Source of the DNA: Rhodothermales bacterium
GTDB lineage: Bacteria; Bacteroidota; Rhodothermia; Rhodothermales; UBA10348
Assembly (NCBI GenBank): GCA_028284865.1
Contig: JANQQV010000017.1
Coordinates: 186,001-250,000, forward strand
DNA: 64,000 bases
Direction: 5' to 3'
The notes under the pieces were generated by a model. The model did no database searches, had not been told where the DNA came from, and worked only from the letters and a program-made list of their open reading frames with translations. The position numbers and the translations under genes were made by a program. The number at the start of each line of letters is the position of its first letter. The stretch's first letter is position 1. Below are positions 26,387 to 35,227 of the stretch, one piece after another.

Positions 26387-27238
26387 TCAGGAGGGCAGGG
26401 CGGACGGCCCGTACTTGGCCTCCAGGAATCGCTCCCGGTAGAGGTAGTGACAGGTCGTACAGACCTTGGAAGTGTAGAGGTAATTCAGTCCACCGCCGAG
26501 CAATGCGCCAGTAACAGGCACCATCTGGGCCAGCTTCTTCTCAGTCAGATTGATTCCAAGGCGTCGGATCAGGCCTTCGACGGCGTTGCCGAGGCCGACC
26601 TGCTCGATGAAATCGGTGCTTTGCTTGCGGGCCACACGTGAAGCCGTTCGAACAGCTGGCGCAATAGTCACGTCTCGCGTGGAATTACCTGAATTCGCCA
26701 CTTCATCCAGGACTTGCAGGGCATACAGCCGTTCCTGCGGATCGCTCATGTCGAATCCACAGTACGTTGCCATTTCACCCGCAGCCCTCAAGTTCAACGC
26801 TACGAGGGCCACAAGATCAGGCACGATGCCGGCAGCCCCGGCGGCGCCCGTCGCAGCTCCTTCCGCGGAGGCCAATCCGATATACTTCTTGTCAAGTCCG
26901 GTCATCACCATATCCACTTGCTCCAGATCAAGCTGGTGAATGTCTTCCAGACGGGCGACTTCAATTCCTTGCTTTCCAAAATCCTTCAGAACCGCTTCCG
27001 TCCAGACAGAGTCCTGCGTGATCTCATTGGTCAGCTCCAGCAGTCCGGAAATCACATTCTCCATGGCCCAGTCAACGCCCGGAATCTTGTGGACCTGCTC
27101 GGTAACCACGCCCCATGCCTGCGAGGCTTTGCGGGACGCCTGAGAGAACCAGGATTCAGACGGATTGCGCCATTCGGCAATCTCGGCAATCGCTTGACGT
27201 TCGTAGGCTGAAATGTCCGGGTGAATCGTGCTTTCCAT
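26387..27238 (-). CDS. EcsC family protein
   Basis: A 283-residue protein matching the EcsC family: an N-terminal helical region, the GAATGAAGAAGIVPDLVAL glycine/alanine-rich segment near the middle (about 128-146), and a C-terminal VPVTGALLGGGLNYLYT segment. A pair of cysteines (VCTTCHYLY) near the C-terminus could bind a metal. EcsC proteins were first linked to an ABC transporter locus in Bacillus, but their role is unclear. The gene ends 3 bases from the methyltransferase stop, convergently. Confidence 0.85.
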   Translation of the reverse strand: MESTIHPDISAYERQAIAEIAEWRNPSESWFSQASRKASQAWGVVTEQVHKIPGVDWAMENVISGLLELTNEITQDSVWTEAVLKDFGKQGIEVARLEDIHQLDLEQVDMVMTGLDKKYIGLASAEGAATGAAGAAGIVPDLVALVALNLRAAGEMATYCGFDMSDPQERLYALQVLDEVANSGNSTRDVTIAPAVRTASRVARKQSTDFIEQVGLGNAVEGLIRRLGINLTEKKLAQMVPVTGALLGGGLNYLYTSKVCTTCHYLYRERFLEAKYGPSALPS

Positions 27239-27375
27239 GGCCGGTTTATACGGTGAACCCGAAAAAGGTTGTGGCCAAACGGTCTAGGTGGTCAGGACGG
27301 CGGACAGGGCACTCGGGGCGACACTCAGGGCGCTAAGTCAACGTCGAACCAAACGCGCGAACCTCACTCGTCGCG

Positions 27376-29415
27376 TCAGTTCGCGATTGGCCAGTAGACC
27401 CCGAATCGAATCCGCTGCTGAGGGAGGGGGTAGTCCGGCACGATCAGGTTTCCGAACAACCAGGTCGTCCCGGAAAACATGTTTTCATAGGCGAAGAAGA
27501 ACGTCGCGCCGCGGACATCTCCTTCGGCTCCCAAGTCGACCAACCAGTTTCCTTCGACGGGTTCGGATTCATCCACCGGCAGTACCAGCAGTCCCGTGGG
27601 CGTGTGTAGCCGAAGTCCGTTCATGCTGCTCCAGATGCGCCCCCGCAGATACACGTCCAGATCAAGATCATTCTGGAAAAGGAGGGCGCGCCAGCCGATG
27701 CGCGCCGAAGCCCATTGTTCGGGCATGCTGCGCTCCCAAATGCGCGACTCCAAATCGGCATTCGGTCCGGAAGAGGTCTGCAGGGAGCCACTCGTGCGGC
27801 CATAGAGGCCTTTACGTCCATCGTCGCGCCACCCAATGGTGAGCGTACTCGTGGTTCTGGTGCGAACACCTTCCTGAATGCGGCTCACGAGTCCGGGGTG
27901 GATGGCGTCCAATTGATGGATCGCCGCTGATTCTTCGCGGAGGTGTGCAAGGTTGAGGGCTGCTCGCAATGGACCCCTGTGAACACCAAGCTTGATACTG
28001 GCGAGTTGCGTCTCTTGCAATGGCGAAGCGGAGACGTCAGGGATACCAGCGATCATGGTGCTGAATCCGGCAACTTCAAACAACGACAAGCGGCGTGCGT
28101 CGCGCTTAAGGACACCACTCGCCGAGAACGCCCCTCGCTCCAGGTGCCCTGACGCTCGCGCGTGCCACCATGCGTGCTGTGAGCCATCCCGAACCCCTGC
28201 CTGGATGGACAATGCATGGCGACCGTCAGACCCCACATTCGAAATCGCATCTCCCAACCCGCTTGCTCTCTCGCCCGGAAGTGCTCTCGCCGCCGACTCC
28301 ACTGTGAACGAAATCCCGCTGTTCTGGCGGGAATCCGGCGTCACGGCCCAGGCACTGCCGCCAAACCCAGCGTCGCGAACCATGTCAGCCTTCAGCCCGA
28401 TCACGAAGTCGGCTAAAGAGCGCGTCGCATCGGCTATCAGGTGCCAGCGCGTCGTCCATCCGCGCGTCTGCAGGCTGTTACCATCGAAATCCAACGTCTG
28501 TGAGCTGCGAACACCACGCAGGGATGTCGTCCATCCACCCTTCAGAGCACGTCCACCGACCTCAAGATCATTTCGAATGGTTCGCCGGCGCGCCGTCGGG
28601 TCCCCAACGGTGGCTCCCAGGCGCTGGTAGATGGACTCGTATGTGGCGCCCGTGAAAGGCACGACGCCGGAATGGGCCCCGACGGCGCGCCGCGAGGCCA
28701 CATCCATGATCCAGGCCGACCACCAGGAAGACGAAACGCCTACTCGAGCTGTGATTTCACGAGCCCGTCGCAACTGCGATCCATCATACTCACCCTGCGC
28801 ACCTGCACCAGCGTACCCGAATACTGTTTGCAATCGTAGGCCGGCTGAGTCGGATGTCGCCAGGAAGCGATTCTGGACATGCAGCGCACGGACAGCTTGC
28901 AGCCCGTCCCCTGCTGATTCATACCGAACACGGGTCAGGGGAGATGCCGTCCGAAGGGGATCGGTGCCGACCTCAATGCTACCCTCATCAGTCCATCTCC
29001 GGTTTCTGAGCATCGCAACGGGGAGAAGGTCATACCGGGGGCGACCAACGAGGAGGTCATCCATTGTTCGACCATCCCACTCAACGCGGACGCCGTTGGG
29101 GTCCTGGCCAAACATGGACAGTCCGTTGGGCCAGCCGGCCGCACCGAACGTCCAGGAAAACACGCCGGGATCATGGCTCAGCGAGACTGATGGATCCGTA
29201 TCCAGGTCCTGGAGGGGAATCCGGGGCGTATGATCACCACCATCAATTCCAGAGACCGACACCACGCTGGAGCCAACTTCCATGGAAAGCGCAGTGGCCG
29301 TAGTGTCGGCAACCTCTTGTCCCTTCGACTCAACGGTCAGACACACGCACAGGAGCAGGCCGACAACCGTCCCGATCGACTTGGACCGGATGGGCGCTAT
29401 GCGCAAGGCGCGCAT
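27376..29415 (-). CDS. Putative outer membrane beta-barrel protein
   Basis: A 679-residue exported protein with a signal peptide (about 1-33, ending VESKGQE) and long amphipathic beta-strand patterns, finishing with RIRFGVYWPIAN, typical of a barrel's last strand. Residues 85-150 (GAAGWPNGLSMFGQDPNGV and following) recall the plug of TonB-dependent receptors, but no TonB box is evident. Function unknown. It lies 1 base downstream of the deoxynucleoside kinase stop on the same strand. Confidence 0.75.
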   Translation of the reverse strand: MRALRIAPIRSKSIGTVVGLLLCVCLTVESKGQEVADTTATALSMEVGSSVVSVSGIDGGDHTPRIPLQDLDTDPSVSLSHDPGVFSWTFGAAGWPNGLSMFGQDPNGVRVEWDGRTMDDLLVGRPRYDLLPVAMLRNRRWTDEGSIEVGTDPLRTASPLTRVRYESAGDGLQAVRALHVQNRFLATSDSAGLRLQTVFGYAGAGAQGEYDGSQLRRAREITARVGVSSSWWSAWIMDVASRRAVGAHSGVVPFTGATYESIYQRLGATVGDPTARRRTIRNDLEVGGRALKGGWTTSLRGVRSSQTLDFDGNSLQTRGWTTRWHLIADATRSLADFVIGLKADMVRDAGFGGSAWAVTPDSRQNSGISFTVESAARALPGERASGLGDAISNVGSDGRHALSIQAGVRDGSQHAWWHARASGHLERGAFSASGVLKRDARRLSLFEVAGFSTMIAGIPDVSASPLQETQLASIKLGVHRGPLRAALNLAHLREESAAIHQLDAIHPGLVSRIQEGVRTRTTSTLTIGWRDDGRKGLYGRTSGSLQTSSGPNADLESRIWERSMPEQWASARIGWRALLFQNDLDLDVYLRGRIWSSMNGLRLHTPTGLLVLPVDESEPVEGNWLVDLGAEGDVRGATFFFAYENMFSGTTWLFGNLIVPDYPLPQQRIRFGVYWPIAN

Positions 29416-29416
29416 G

Positions 29417-30055
29417 TTATTCCGGGAAGAGTCCGTAGAGCCGCGACTCGACCCGGGAGATGATTTCCGATTGGTCCACTTCGTTGTTCACGAAGTCCAA
29501 CTCATCCACGTCGATGATGACCTTTGGCCCGAGATCATAGCGATCGACCCAATCCTCGTAGTGCTTGTTCAGCCGCTGCAAGTATTCAATACGGATGGTG
29601 TTCTCGAATTCCCGACCTCGAGACTGGATGTGATTGACCAGAGTCGGAACGCCCGCCCGCAGGTAAACCAGCAGATCCGGTGGGCGGAGGTACGAGGTCA
29701 TCACCTTGAACAGGTCCTGGTAATTCTCGTAGTCGCGCGCTGACATCAACCCCATCTCGTGCAGGTTGCGGGCGAAGATTTCAGCGTCTTCATAGATGGA
29801 TCGATCCTGGACCACGCTGTGAGGCGCTTCTTCAATGGATCGTTGATGCTCAAATCGGCTGGAAAGGAAGAATACCTGCAGGTTGAACGACCACCGATGC
29901 ATGTCTTCATAGAAGTCCGACAGGTAGGGATTGTCGTCGACCCGCTCGTAGAAGGCCTCCCACTTGAAGTAATTGGACAGGATGCGCGTCAGAGAGCTTT
30001 TTCCCGCTCCGATGTTACCGGCGATAGCGACGTATTTCTTTCCGGAAGAAGGCAA
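29417..30055 (-). CDS. Deoxynucleoside kinase
   Basis: A kinase of about 213 residues for deoxynucleoside salvage. The P-loop GNIGAGKSS begins near residue 13 and the DRSIYEDAEIF motif holds the catalytic DRS. ERVDDNPYLSDFY matches substrate-site residues, and VNHIQSRGREFE fits the lid. I chose a TTG start at 30055, because the longer in-frame ATG at 30157 adds 34 residues unlike the family, and the usual length is about 205-215. No clear ribosome binding site supports either start. Confidence 0.88.
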   Translation of the reverse strand: MPSSGKKYVAIAGNIGAGKSSLTRILSNYFKWEAFYERVDDNPYLSDFYEDMHRWSFNLQVFFLSSRFEHQRSIEEAPHSVVQDRSIYEDAEIFARNLHEMGLMSARDYENYQDLFKVMTSYLRPPDLLVYLRAGVPTLVNHIQSRGREFENTIRIEYLQRLNKHYEDWVDRYDLGPKVIIDVDELDFVNNEVDQSEIISRVESRLYGLFPE

Positions 30056-30240
30056 TGGTGCTGAGTGGAAGGTGCGTGTCTTACGACTCGCAGAACGTGA
30101 GCAATGGAAACGACCGCCCGGAATATACGTGGCCGAGCTACGGGGTTCTAACGCCAAATTCGCATGCTGTGGGTCTCTGACGGAACCGGAAAATCGTACT
30201 TTCCCCGCTTCATTCTCCGAAACTCCATTCTTCAGCTTCC

Positions 30241-32901
30241 ATGGCGCGCAAAGCCCTCGACATTTCGCCAGCAGGTCGCGGCAAATACGACCCGGCGTCC
30301 ATCGAGACCAAGTGGTATCACTACTGGGAAAGCAATGATCTTTTCCGCACGAATCATGACTCGGATAAGGATCCGCATGTCATTGTGATGCCGCCACCGA
30401 ACGTGACTGGAAAGCTGCACATGGGGCACGCCCTCCAGGACACGGTTCAGGATGCTCTGACGCGCATGCGCCGGATGCAGGGGATGGAGGCGCTCTGGGT
30501 ACCAGGGATGGACCACGCTGGCATCGCCACCCAGAACGTCGTCGAGAAGACCCTCAAGAAAGAAGAGAAAAAGAACCGCCACGACCTCGGACGGGAGGCT
30601 TTCATTGAGAAAGTCTGGGACTGGAAAGAAGAGTATGGCGGAATCATCCTGGAGCAGAAACGTCGCCTCGGCGATTCGTGTGACTGGTCCAAGGAGCGCT
30701 TCACGATGGACGACGGGTTCTCCCGTGCCGTACAGGAAGTGTTTGTCCGTCTCTACGACGAAGGCCTGGTCTACCGCGGCGAGTACCTGATCAACTGGTG
30801 CCCGGTCGACCACACGGCACTGTCTGACGAGGAAGTCGACAATGTCGAGCGCAAAGGTCATCTCTGGTACATCCGCTACCCATTGGCCGATGGCAGTGGA
30901 CACATTGAGATCGCCACGACGCGTCCCGAAACGATGCTGGGTGATACGGCGATTGCCGTGAACCCGGAAGATGAGCGCTACACAGACTTGATCGGCAAGA
31001 TGGTCAAGCTGCCGCTGACCGATCGCGAGATTCCGATCATCGCCGACGAATACGTCAAGAGCGACTTTGGCGCGGGTGCCCTCAAGGTCACCCCGGCGCA
31101 CGACAAGAATGACTTCGAAATCGGACGCAAGCACGATCTCGAGATCATCGGCATCATGACTGAAGATGCCAAGATCAACGAGAACGGCGGTGCCTACGAA
31201 GGGCTGGACCGCTTCGATGCTCGAAAAAAAGTCGTTGCCGACCTCGAAGAGCAGGGATACCTGGTCAAGATCGAGGACTACGACACCACGGTCCCGATTT
31301 CACATCGCTCGAAAGCAATCATCGAGCCGCTGATCTCCCGTCAGTGGTTCGTCAAGATGAAGCCGCTGGCCGATCCTGCTCTGGAAGCGGTGCGGGATGG
31401 CCGGATCAAGTTTCATCCGAAGCGTTGGGAGAACGAATACTTCCGGTGGTTGGAAAACATCCGTGACTGGACGATTTCGCGCCAGCTCTGGTGGGGACAC
31501 CGGATTCCGGTCTGGTACTGGACCGATGAGAACGGCGAGATTGATGAATCGCGCGGTTTCAAGGTATCCGTCGATCAGCCCGAGGACGGCATGGTTCAGG
31601 ATGAGGACGTCCTCGATACCTGGTTCTCATCCTGGCTCTGGCCCTTTGCCACCCTCGGATGGCCCGAAGAGACACCGGATTTGAAGAAGTTCTACCCCGG
31701 CGCCGTTCTGGTATCCGGATACGACATTCTTTTCTTCTGGATCGCCCGCATGATCATGGCGGGTCTCCACTTCATGGGGGACATTCCGTACAAGGATATC
31801 TTCATAACAGGGATGATCAAGGACAAACAGGGTCGCTGGATGTCCAAATCGCTCGGCAATGGCATCGATCCGTTGGAGATGACTGAGCAGTACGGCGCTG
31901 ATGCGGTCCGATTCAGTCTGACCATTCTCTGTGCGCAGGGTCAGGACATCAAGCTGGACCCGACGAAGTTTGAGATGGGTCGCAACTTCGCGAACAAGAT
32001 CTGGAATGCGTTCAACGTGTTCGGTCAGTTCATGGAGGAGGGCAAGGACTACCGCCGCACCCGTTCGTTTGGAGAACTGGACTTCGCCGAGCAGTGGATG
32101 TTGACGCGTCTCAACCAAACCATCCTCGACGTCGAAGAGGACCTGGCTCGCTATCGACTCAACGAGGCGGTCGGCAAGATTTACACCCTGTTCTGGGGTG
32201 ACTACTGCGACTGGTATCTCGAACTCATCAAGCCATCAGGCGGCGCCCAGATGGACGATGAGACCATTGCGCTCGCTGTTGAGCTGTTCGAGACGATGTT
32301 GCAGCTGCTGCATCCGTTCATGCCTTTCATCACCGAGGAGCTGTGGACGCATGTTCGCCCGCGCGAAGAAGGCGATATCTGCATGATGAGCGAATGGCCG
32401 GCGTCCAATCCGGACGAGATCGATGCCGATCTGGCCTCGCACTTCGGGACCATGCAGGAGCTGATTTCGGGCATCCGAAATGTGCGCGCTCAGTACAGCG
32501 TGGCCCCAAGCCAGACCATTTCGGCTGTACTGCAGCTCGAAAAGGATCTGGTCGAGCCCGTCGAATCACACCGGGATTACTTCACCAAGTTGGCGAAAGT
32601 GGCTGATCTGGAGGTCCGCACTGAAGGGTCACGACCTCCTGCTTCAGCCTCGGTCGTTGTCGGACGTAATCAGGTGTTTGTGCCCCTGAAAGGTATGATC
32701 GACCTGGATGTCGAGCGGGAACGCCTTCAGAAGGAGATCGACGAAAAGTCACGGTTCATGAAGTCCATTCAGGGCAAGCTGAACAATGAAAACTTCGTTT
32801 CGCGCGCCCCTGAAGCCGTTGTGCAGAAAGAGCGCGACAAGCTGGTCGAAGTCGAGGCTGAGGTGAAGCGACTCGAAAGCTCCTTGTCTGAGTTGGGCTG
32901 A
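30241..32901 (+). CDS. valS: Valyl-tRNA synthetase
   Basis: An 886-residue class I synthetase. The HIGH-type motif is KLHMGHA (H60-H63) and the KMSKS-type motif is RWMSKS (532-537). The editing domain lies between them with TTRPETMLGDTA. The last approximately 70 residues form the ValRS coiled coil (ERERLQKEIDEKSRFMKSI). It charges tRNA-Val in the cytoplasm and edits threonine. It is divergent from the deoxynucleoside kinase gene. Confidence 0.97.
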   Translation: MARKALDISPAGRGKYDPASIETKWYHYWESNDLFRTNHDSDKDPHVIVMPPPNVTGKLHMGHALQDTVQDALTRMRRMQGMEALWVPGMDHAGIATQNVVEKTLKKEEKKNRHDLGREAFIEKVWDWKEEYGGIILEQKRRLGDSCDWSKERFTMDDGFSRAVQEVFVRLYDEGLVYRGEYLINWCPVDHTALSDEEVDNVERKGHLWYIRYPLADGSGHIEIATTRPETMLGDTAIAVNPEDERYTDLIGKMVKLPLTDREIPIIADEYVKSDFGAGALKVTPAHDKNDFEIGRKHDLEIIGIMTEDAKINENGGAYEGLDRFDARKKVVADLEEQGYLVKIEDYDTTVPISHRSKAIIEPLISRQWFVKMKPLADPALEAVRDGRIKFHPKRWENEYFRWLENIRDWTISRQLWWGHRIPVWYWTDENGEIDESRGFKVSVDQPEDGMVQDEDVLDTWFSSWLWPFATLGWPEETPDLKKFYPGAVLVSGYDILFFWIARMIMAGLHFMGDIPYKDIFITGMIKDKQGRWMSKSLGNGIDPLEMTEQYGADAVRFSLTILCAQGQDIKLDPTKFEMGRNFANKIWNAFNVFGQFMEEGKDYRRTRSFGELDFAEQWMLTRLNQTILDVEEDLARYRLNEAVGKIYTLFWGDYCDWYLELIKPSGGAQMDDETIALAVELFETMLQLLHPFMPFITEELWTHVRPREEGDICMMSEWPASNPDEIDADLASHFGTMQELISGIRNVRAQYSVAPSQTISAVLQLEKDLVEPVESHRDYFTKLAKVADLEVRTEGSRPPASASVVVGRNQVFVPLKGMIDLDVERERLQKEIDEKSRFMKSIQGKLNNENFVSRAPEAVVQKERDKLVEVEAEVKRLESSLSELG

Positions 32902-32947
32902 ACTCGGGCACGTACACTGCGACAACGAATCCAGCGAGGTGTTGGTC

Positions 32948-33829
32948 ATGCTGCGAATAGTCCTGATCGCGCTGATGTTGTTGTCGTTCCCGGGCGCTTC
33001 CGGCACTGCGGCAGCTCAGGATGTTCAAGAAAAGCGGTCGCATTCCTCGAATGCCGCAATTGAACTCGAACTCAAGGACGGCTCTCTGCTGCGGGGGACC
33101 ATTCTTTCTGAAACGGAGACCACCATCTCGTTCCGCACACTGAGTGGTTCGCTGATCGACATCCGCACGTCTGATGTTGTGCGTCGACGCAGGGTTGTCG
33201 GACGCATGACGGAAAACGGCTTCCTGCAACATGACCCCAATACAACCAGGCTTCTCTTCGGCCCAACGGCTCAGCCTCTCAAATCAGGAAACGGCTATAT
33301 AGCTGCGCACGAGCTGTTCCTGCTGTCTGGTGCCGTGGGTGTCGGCGATTTTATCACTTTGTGGGGCGGAGCATCCATTGTGCCGGGTGCTCCTGAACAG
33401 CTGATTTTTGCGGCTCCGAAATTTACCCTGTTCAACCGCGGCAACAAGTCGCTTGCCACCGGATTCGCGCTGGGGACGGTAACGGGAGGCAATGATTCAG
33501 GCGGCATCATGTATACGGCCGGAACGCTCGGTGGCGCCGAGCAGGCGGTAACTTTTGGTACAGGATTTCTTTTCGGCGGGGGAGAAGTCCTCGATTCCGC
33601 ACTCCTCATGTTCGGAGGGCACAAGCAGCTTTCATCACGGATCAAGCTGATCTCGGAAAATTATGCCATGCCAGCAGAAGGGGGAGGCGTGCTGATGAGC
33701 GCAGCCGTCCGGTTTATTGGAGGTTTCCTGACCACTGATTTTGGAGGTATCACGCATTCCTCTGCGCTGACAGGAAGCAACATGCCCATCATCCCGTGGC
33801 TGTCTTTCTCCTATCACTTCTTGCGCTGA
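32948..33829 (+). CDS. Hypothetical exported protein
   Basis: A 293-residue protein with a signal peptide ending SGTAAAQD. Residues about 38-85 (ELKDGSLLRGTILSETETTI) resemble a small SH3-like/Sm-like beta module seen before Bacteroidota outer membrane domains; the remainder is glycine-rich beta structure ending WLSFSYHFLR, suggesting a small outer membrane barrel. The ATG at 32948 was chosen because GAGG lies 8 bases upstream. The gene follows valS by 46 bases. Function unknown. Confidence 0.75.
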   Translation: MLRIVLIALMLLSFPGASGTAAAQDVQEKRSHSSNAAIELELKDGSLLRGTILSETETTISFRTLSGSLIDIRTSDVVRRRRVVGRMTENGFLQHDPNTTRLLFGPTAQPLKSGNGYIAAHELFLLSGAVGVGDFITLWGGASIVPGAPEQLIFAAPKFTLFNRGNKSLATGFALGTVTGGNDSGGIMYTAGTLGGAEQAVTFGTGFLFGGGEVLDSALLMFGGHKQLSSRIKLISENYAMPAEGGGVLMSAAVRFIGGFLTTDFGGITHSSALTGSNMPIIPWLSFSYHFLR

Positions 33830-33939
33830 GTAGTCCGGTTATAGCGACAGGCAGCGATCGCTTCCGGCCTGTCCATCCCGGCCCAAGAATCCTGTCTTCA
33901 CCCTTTGCGTCAATTTCATGTTGGTGGAGAAACTTGTAG

Positions 33940-33963
33940 ATAAAAGAGTATTTACTCCTTTAT
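33940..33963. promoter_or_regulatory. Inverted-repeat operator candidate upstream of ScdA/RIC gene
   Basis: Two 11-base half-sites, ATAAAAGAGTA and TACTCCTTTAT, match as an inverted repeat at 10 of 11 positions around a 2-base centre, 37 bases before the ScdA/RIC start. The left half-site recurs exactly, on the other strand, upstream of the fasciclin gene at 57025-57035. An Rrf2- or Crp/Fnr-type nitrosative or redox regulator would fit, but none is identified. Confidence 0.55.
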
Positions 33964-34000
33964 TGAATTTCGACACTCCTCGCCAGTCACCAGAATCGCC

Positions 34001-34732
34001 ATGCTTCCTCTTGATCTCGCACCTTTCACCAAGGAAACCGCCTCCAATAACGATGCCGCGATGGCATCCCGAAAGGTGGGAGCTATCGTAGCTGACGATT
34101 ACAGAAGGGCTCGCGTCATGAAGCAATTCGGGATTGAGTTCTGCTGCGGAGGAGGCATTCCCCTCGAAGAAGCGTGCCGCCGGCAAGGCGTCTCTGTGGA
34201 CGAAGTAACGTCGGCCCTTCAGGAATTGGAGCAGGGTCCTGCTGGTGTTACGTCCCAGGCTGCCCGATGGTCAAATGATCTGTTGATACACTACATCGAG
34301 GAAACACATCACGGGTATGTGCGCGGAGCGATTCCCTCACTGATACAATTCACAGCAAAAGTGGCCCGCGTCCATGGAGCAGCCGTGCCTGAACTCGTCG
34401 AGATAGCCGAGACATTCGAAGCCATGGCATCGGAGATGGAGGCTCATATGTCGTTCGAAGAGGATGTGCTATTTCCCGCCATCCGTACCAATCCTGACAA
34501 CGTAAGCGCGTTTTTGGACCAAGCAGAGGAAGAGCATGAGGCTGTTGGGGATGCCATGCGTCGCATCAGAACGCTTTCGAATGATTTCAGCCCTCCAGAC
34601 TGGGCGTGTGCGACATACCGGGCTGCCTTCACGCTGCTTGAAGAATTCGAGACCGATCTGCACGCCCACGTGCATCTGGAGAACAATGTCCTGTTTCCGC
34701 GAATGACCCCACAGGTGCAATCAGACTCCTGA
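34001..34732 (+). CDS. Iron-sulfur cluster repair di-iron protein (ScdA/YtfE/RIC family)
   Basis: A 243-residue protein. The N-terminal ScdA_N domain has FGIEFCCGGGIPLEEAC (about 43-59); the C-terminal hemerythrin-like domain has di-iron ligands in YIEETHHGYVRG, AHMSFEEDVLFP, EEEHEAVGD and HAHVHLENNVLFPR. Such proteins repair iron-sulfur clusters damaged by nitric oxide or oxidants. A strong inverted repeat upstream suggests repressor control by nitrosative or redox stress. Confidence 0.93.
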   Translation: MLPLDLAPFTKETASNNDAAMASRKVGAIVADDYRRARVMKQFGIEFCCGGGIPLEEACRRQGVSVDEVTSALQELEQGPAGVTSQAARWSNDLLIHYIEETHHGYVRGAIPSLIQFTAKVARVHGAAVPELVEIAETFEAMASEMEAHMSFEEDVLFPAIRTNPDNVSAFLDQAEEEHEAVGDAMRRIRTLSNDFSPPDWACATYRAAFTLLEEFETDLHAHVHLENNVLFPRMTPQVQSDS

Positions 34733-34809
34733 TCGACGCGCAAAAACGCGATATTTGATCGTAATGGTATAGAGCGAGGGACCATCCTGTGGTATCCCTT
34801 TCCAGTGCT

Positions 34810-35082
34810 ATGCCTGAAACGACAACCACATATCAGCCGAAACTCACACCCGTTGTAGGGGAGTTGGGTCAAGAAACCGCCATCCGACGCCAGGTCGTGC
34901 GACGCAAAGTATTGCGTCCGGCCGAGGACCGCATGGAGTCGACGTTCCGGATTCCGGTCGTCGCAACGTTGGTATTCGTCATCACCATGATCGCCATTTT
35001 CTATCTGGGGCGGATTGTGGCAGGCTACTACGAGCCCGTCATCAATGACGGCCGTGTCGAATTCGTCGGACGCGCTTCCTGA
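34810..35082 (+). CDS. Small single-pass membrane protein, unknown
   Basis: A 90-residue protein starting MPETTTTYQPKL, with a basic stretch (RRQVVRRKVLR) before one membrane helix around residues 52-71 (PVVATLVFVITMIAIFYLGR) and a short acidic C-terminal tail. The ATG at 34810 is preferred to an in-frame GTG at 34789. No family recognised. It stands alone between the RIC gene and the Tat aminotransferase gene. Confidence 0.55.
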   Translation: MPETTTTYQPKLTPVVGELGQETAIRRQVVRRKVLRPAEDRMESTFRIPVVATLVFVITMIAIFYLGRIVAGYYEPVINDGRVEFVGRAS

Positions 35083-35168
35083 CCCCTCTGGGTGGGGAGT
35101 TCGAGGGTGAGCGATTGGATGAGACGGTAGGAGGGTGATTCTGGACGTTGCAGCGGGGAGTCCCCGGC

Positions 35169-35198
35169 TTGAAAACCTCCTCGTTTCTGCTACCTTTG
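35169..35198 (+). promoter_or_regulatory. Bacteroidota-type promoter for the Tat aminotransferase gene
   Basis: TTG at 35169-35171, a 19-base spacer and TACCTTTG at 35191-35198 match the Bacteroidota consensus TTG-N19-TAnnTTTG exactly. The gene starts 29 bases after the -7 box. Confidence 0.65.
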
Positions 35199-35227
35199 AG
35201 CATTGATTCATCAGGCCTCCCGAGTCC

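Noticed and set aside
30232-31134. 300-residue minus-strand frame opposite valS
   Set aside because: Antisense of a conserved synthetase; no independent support.
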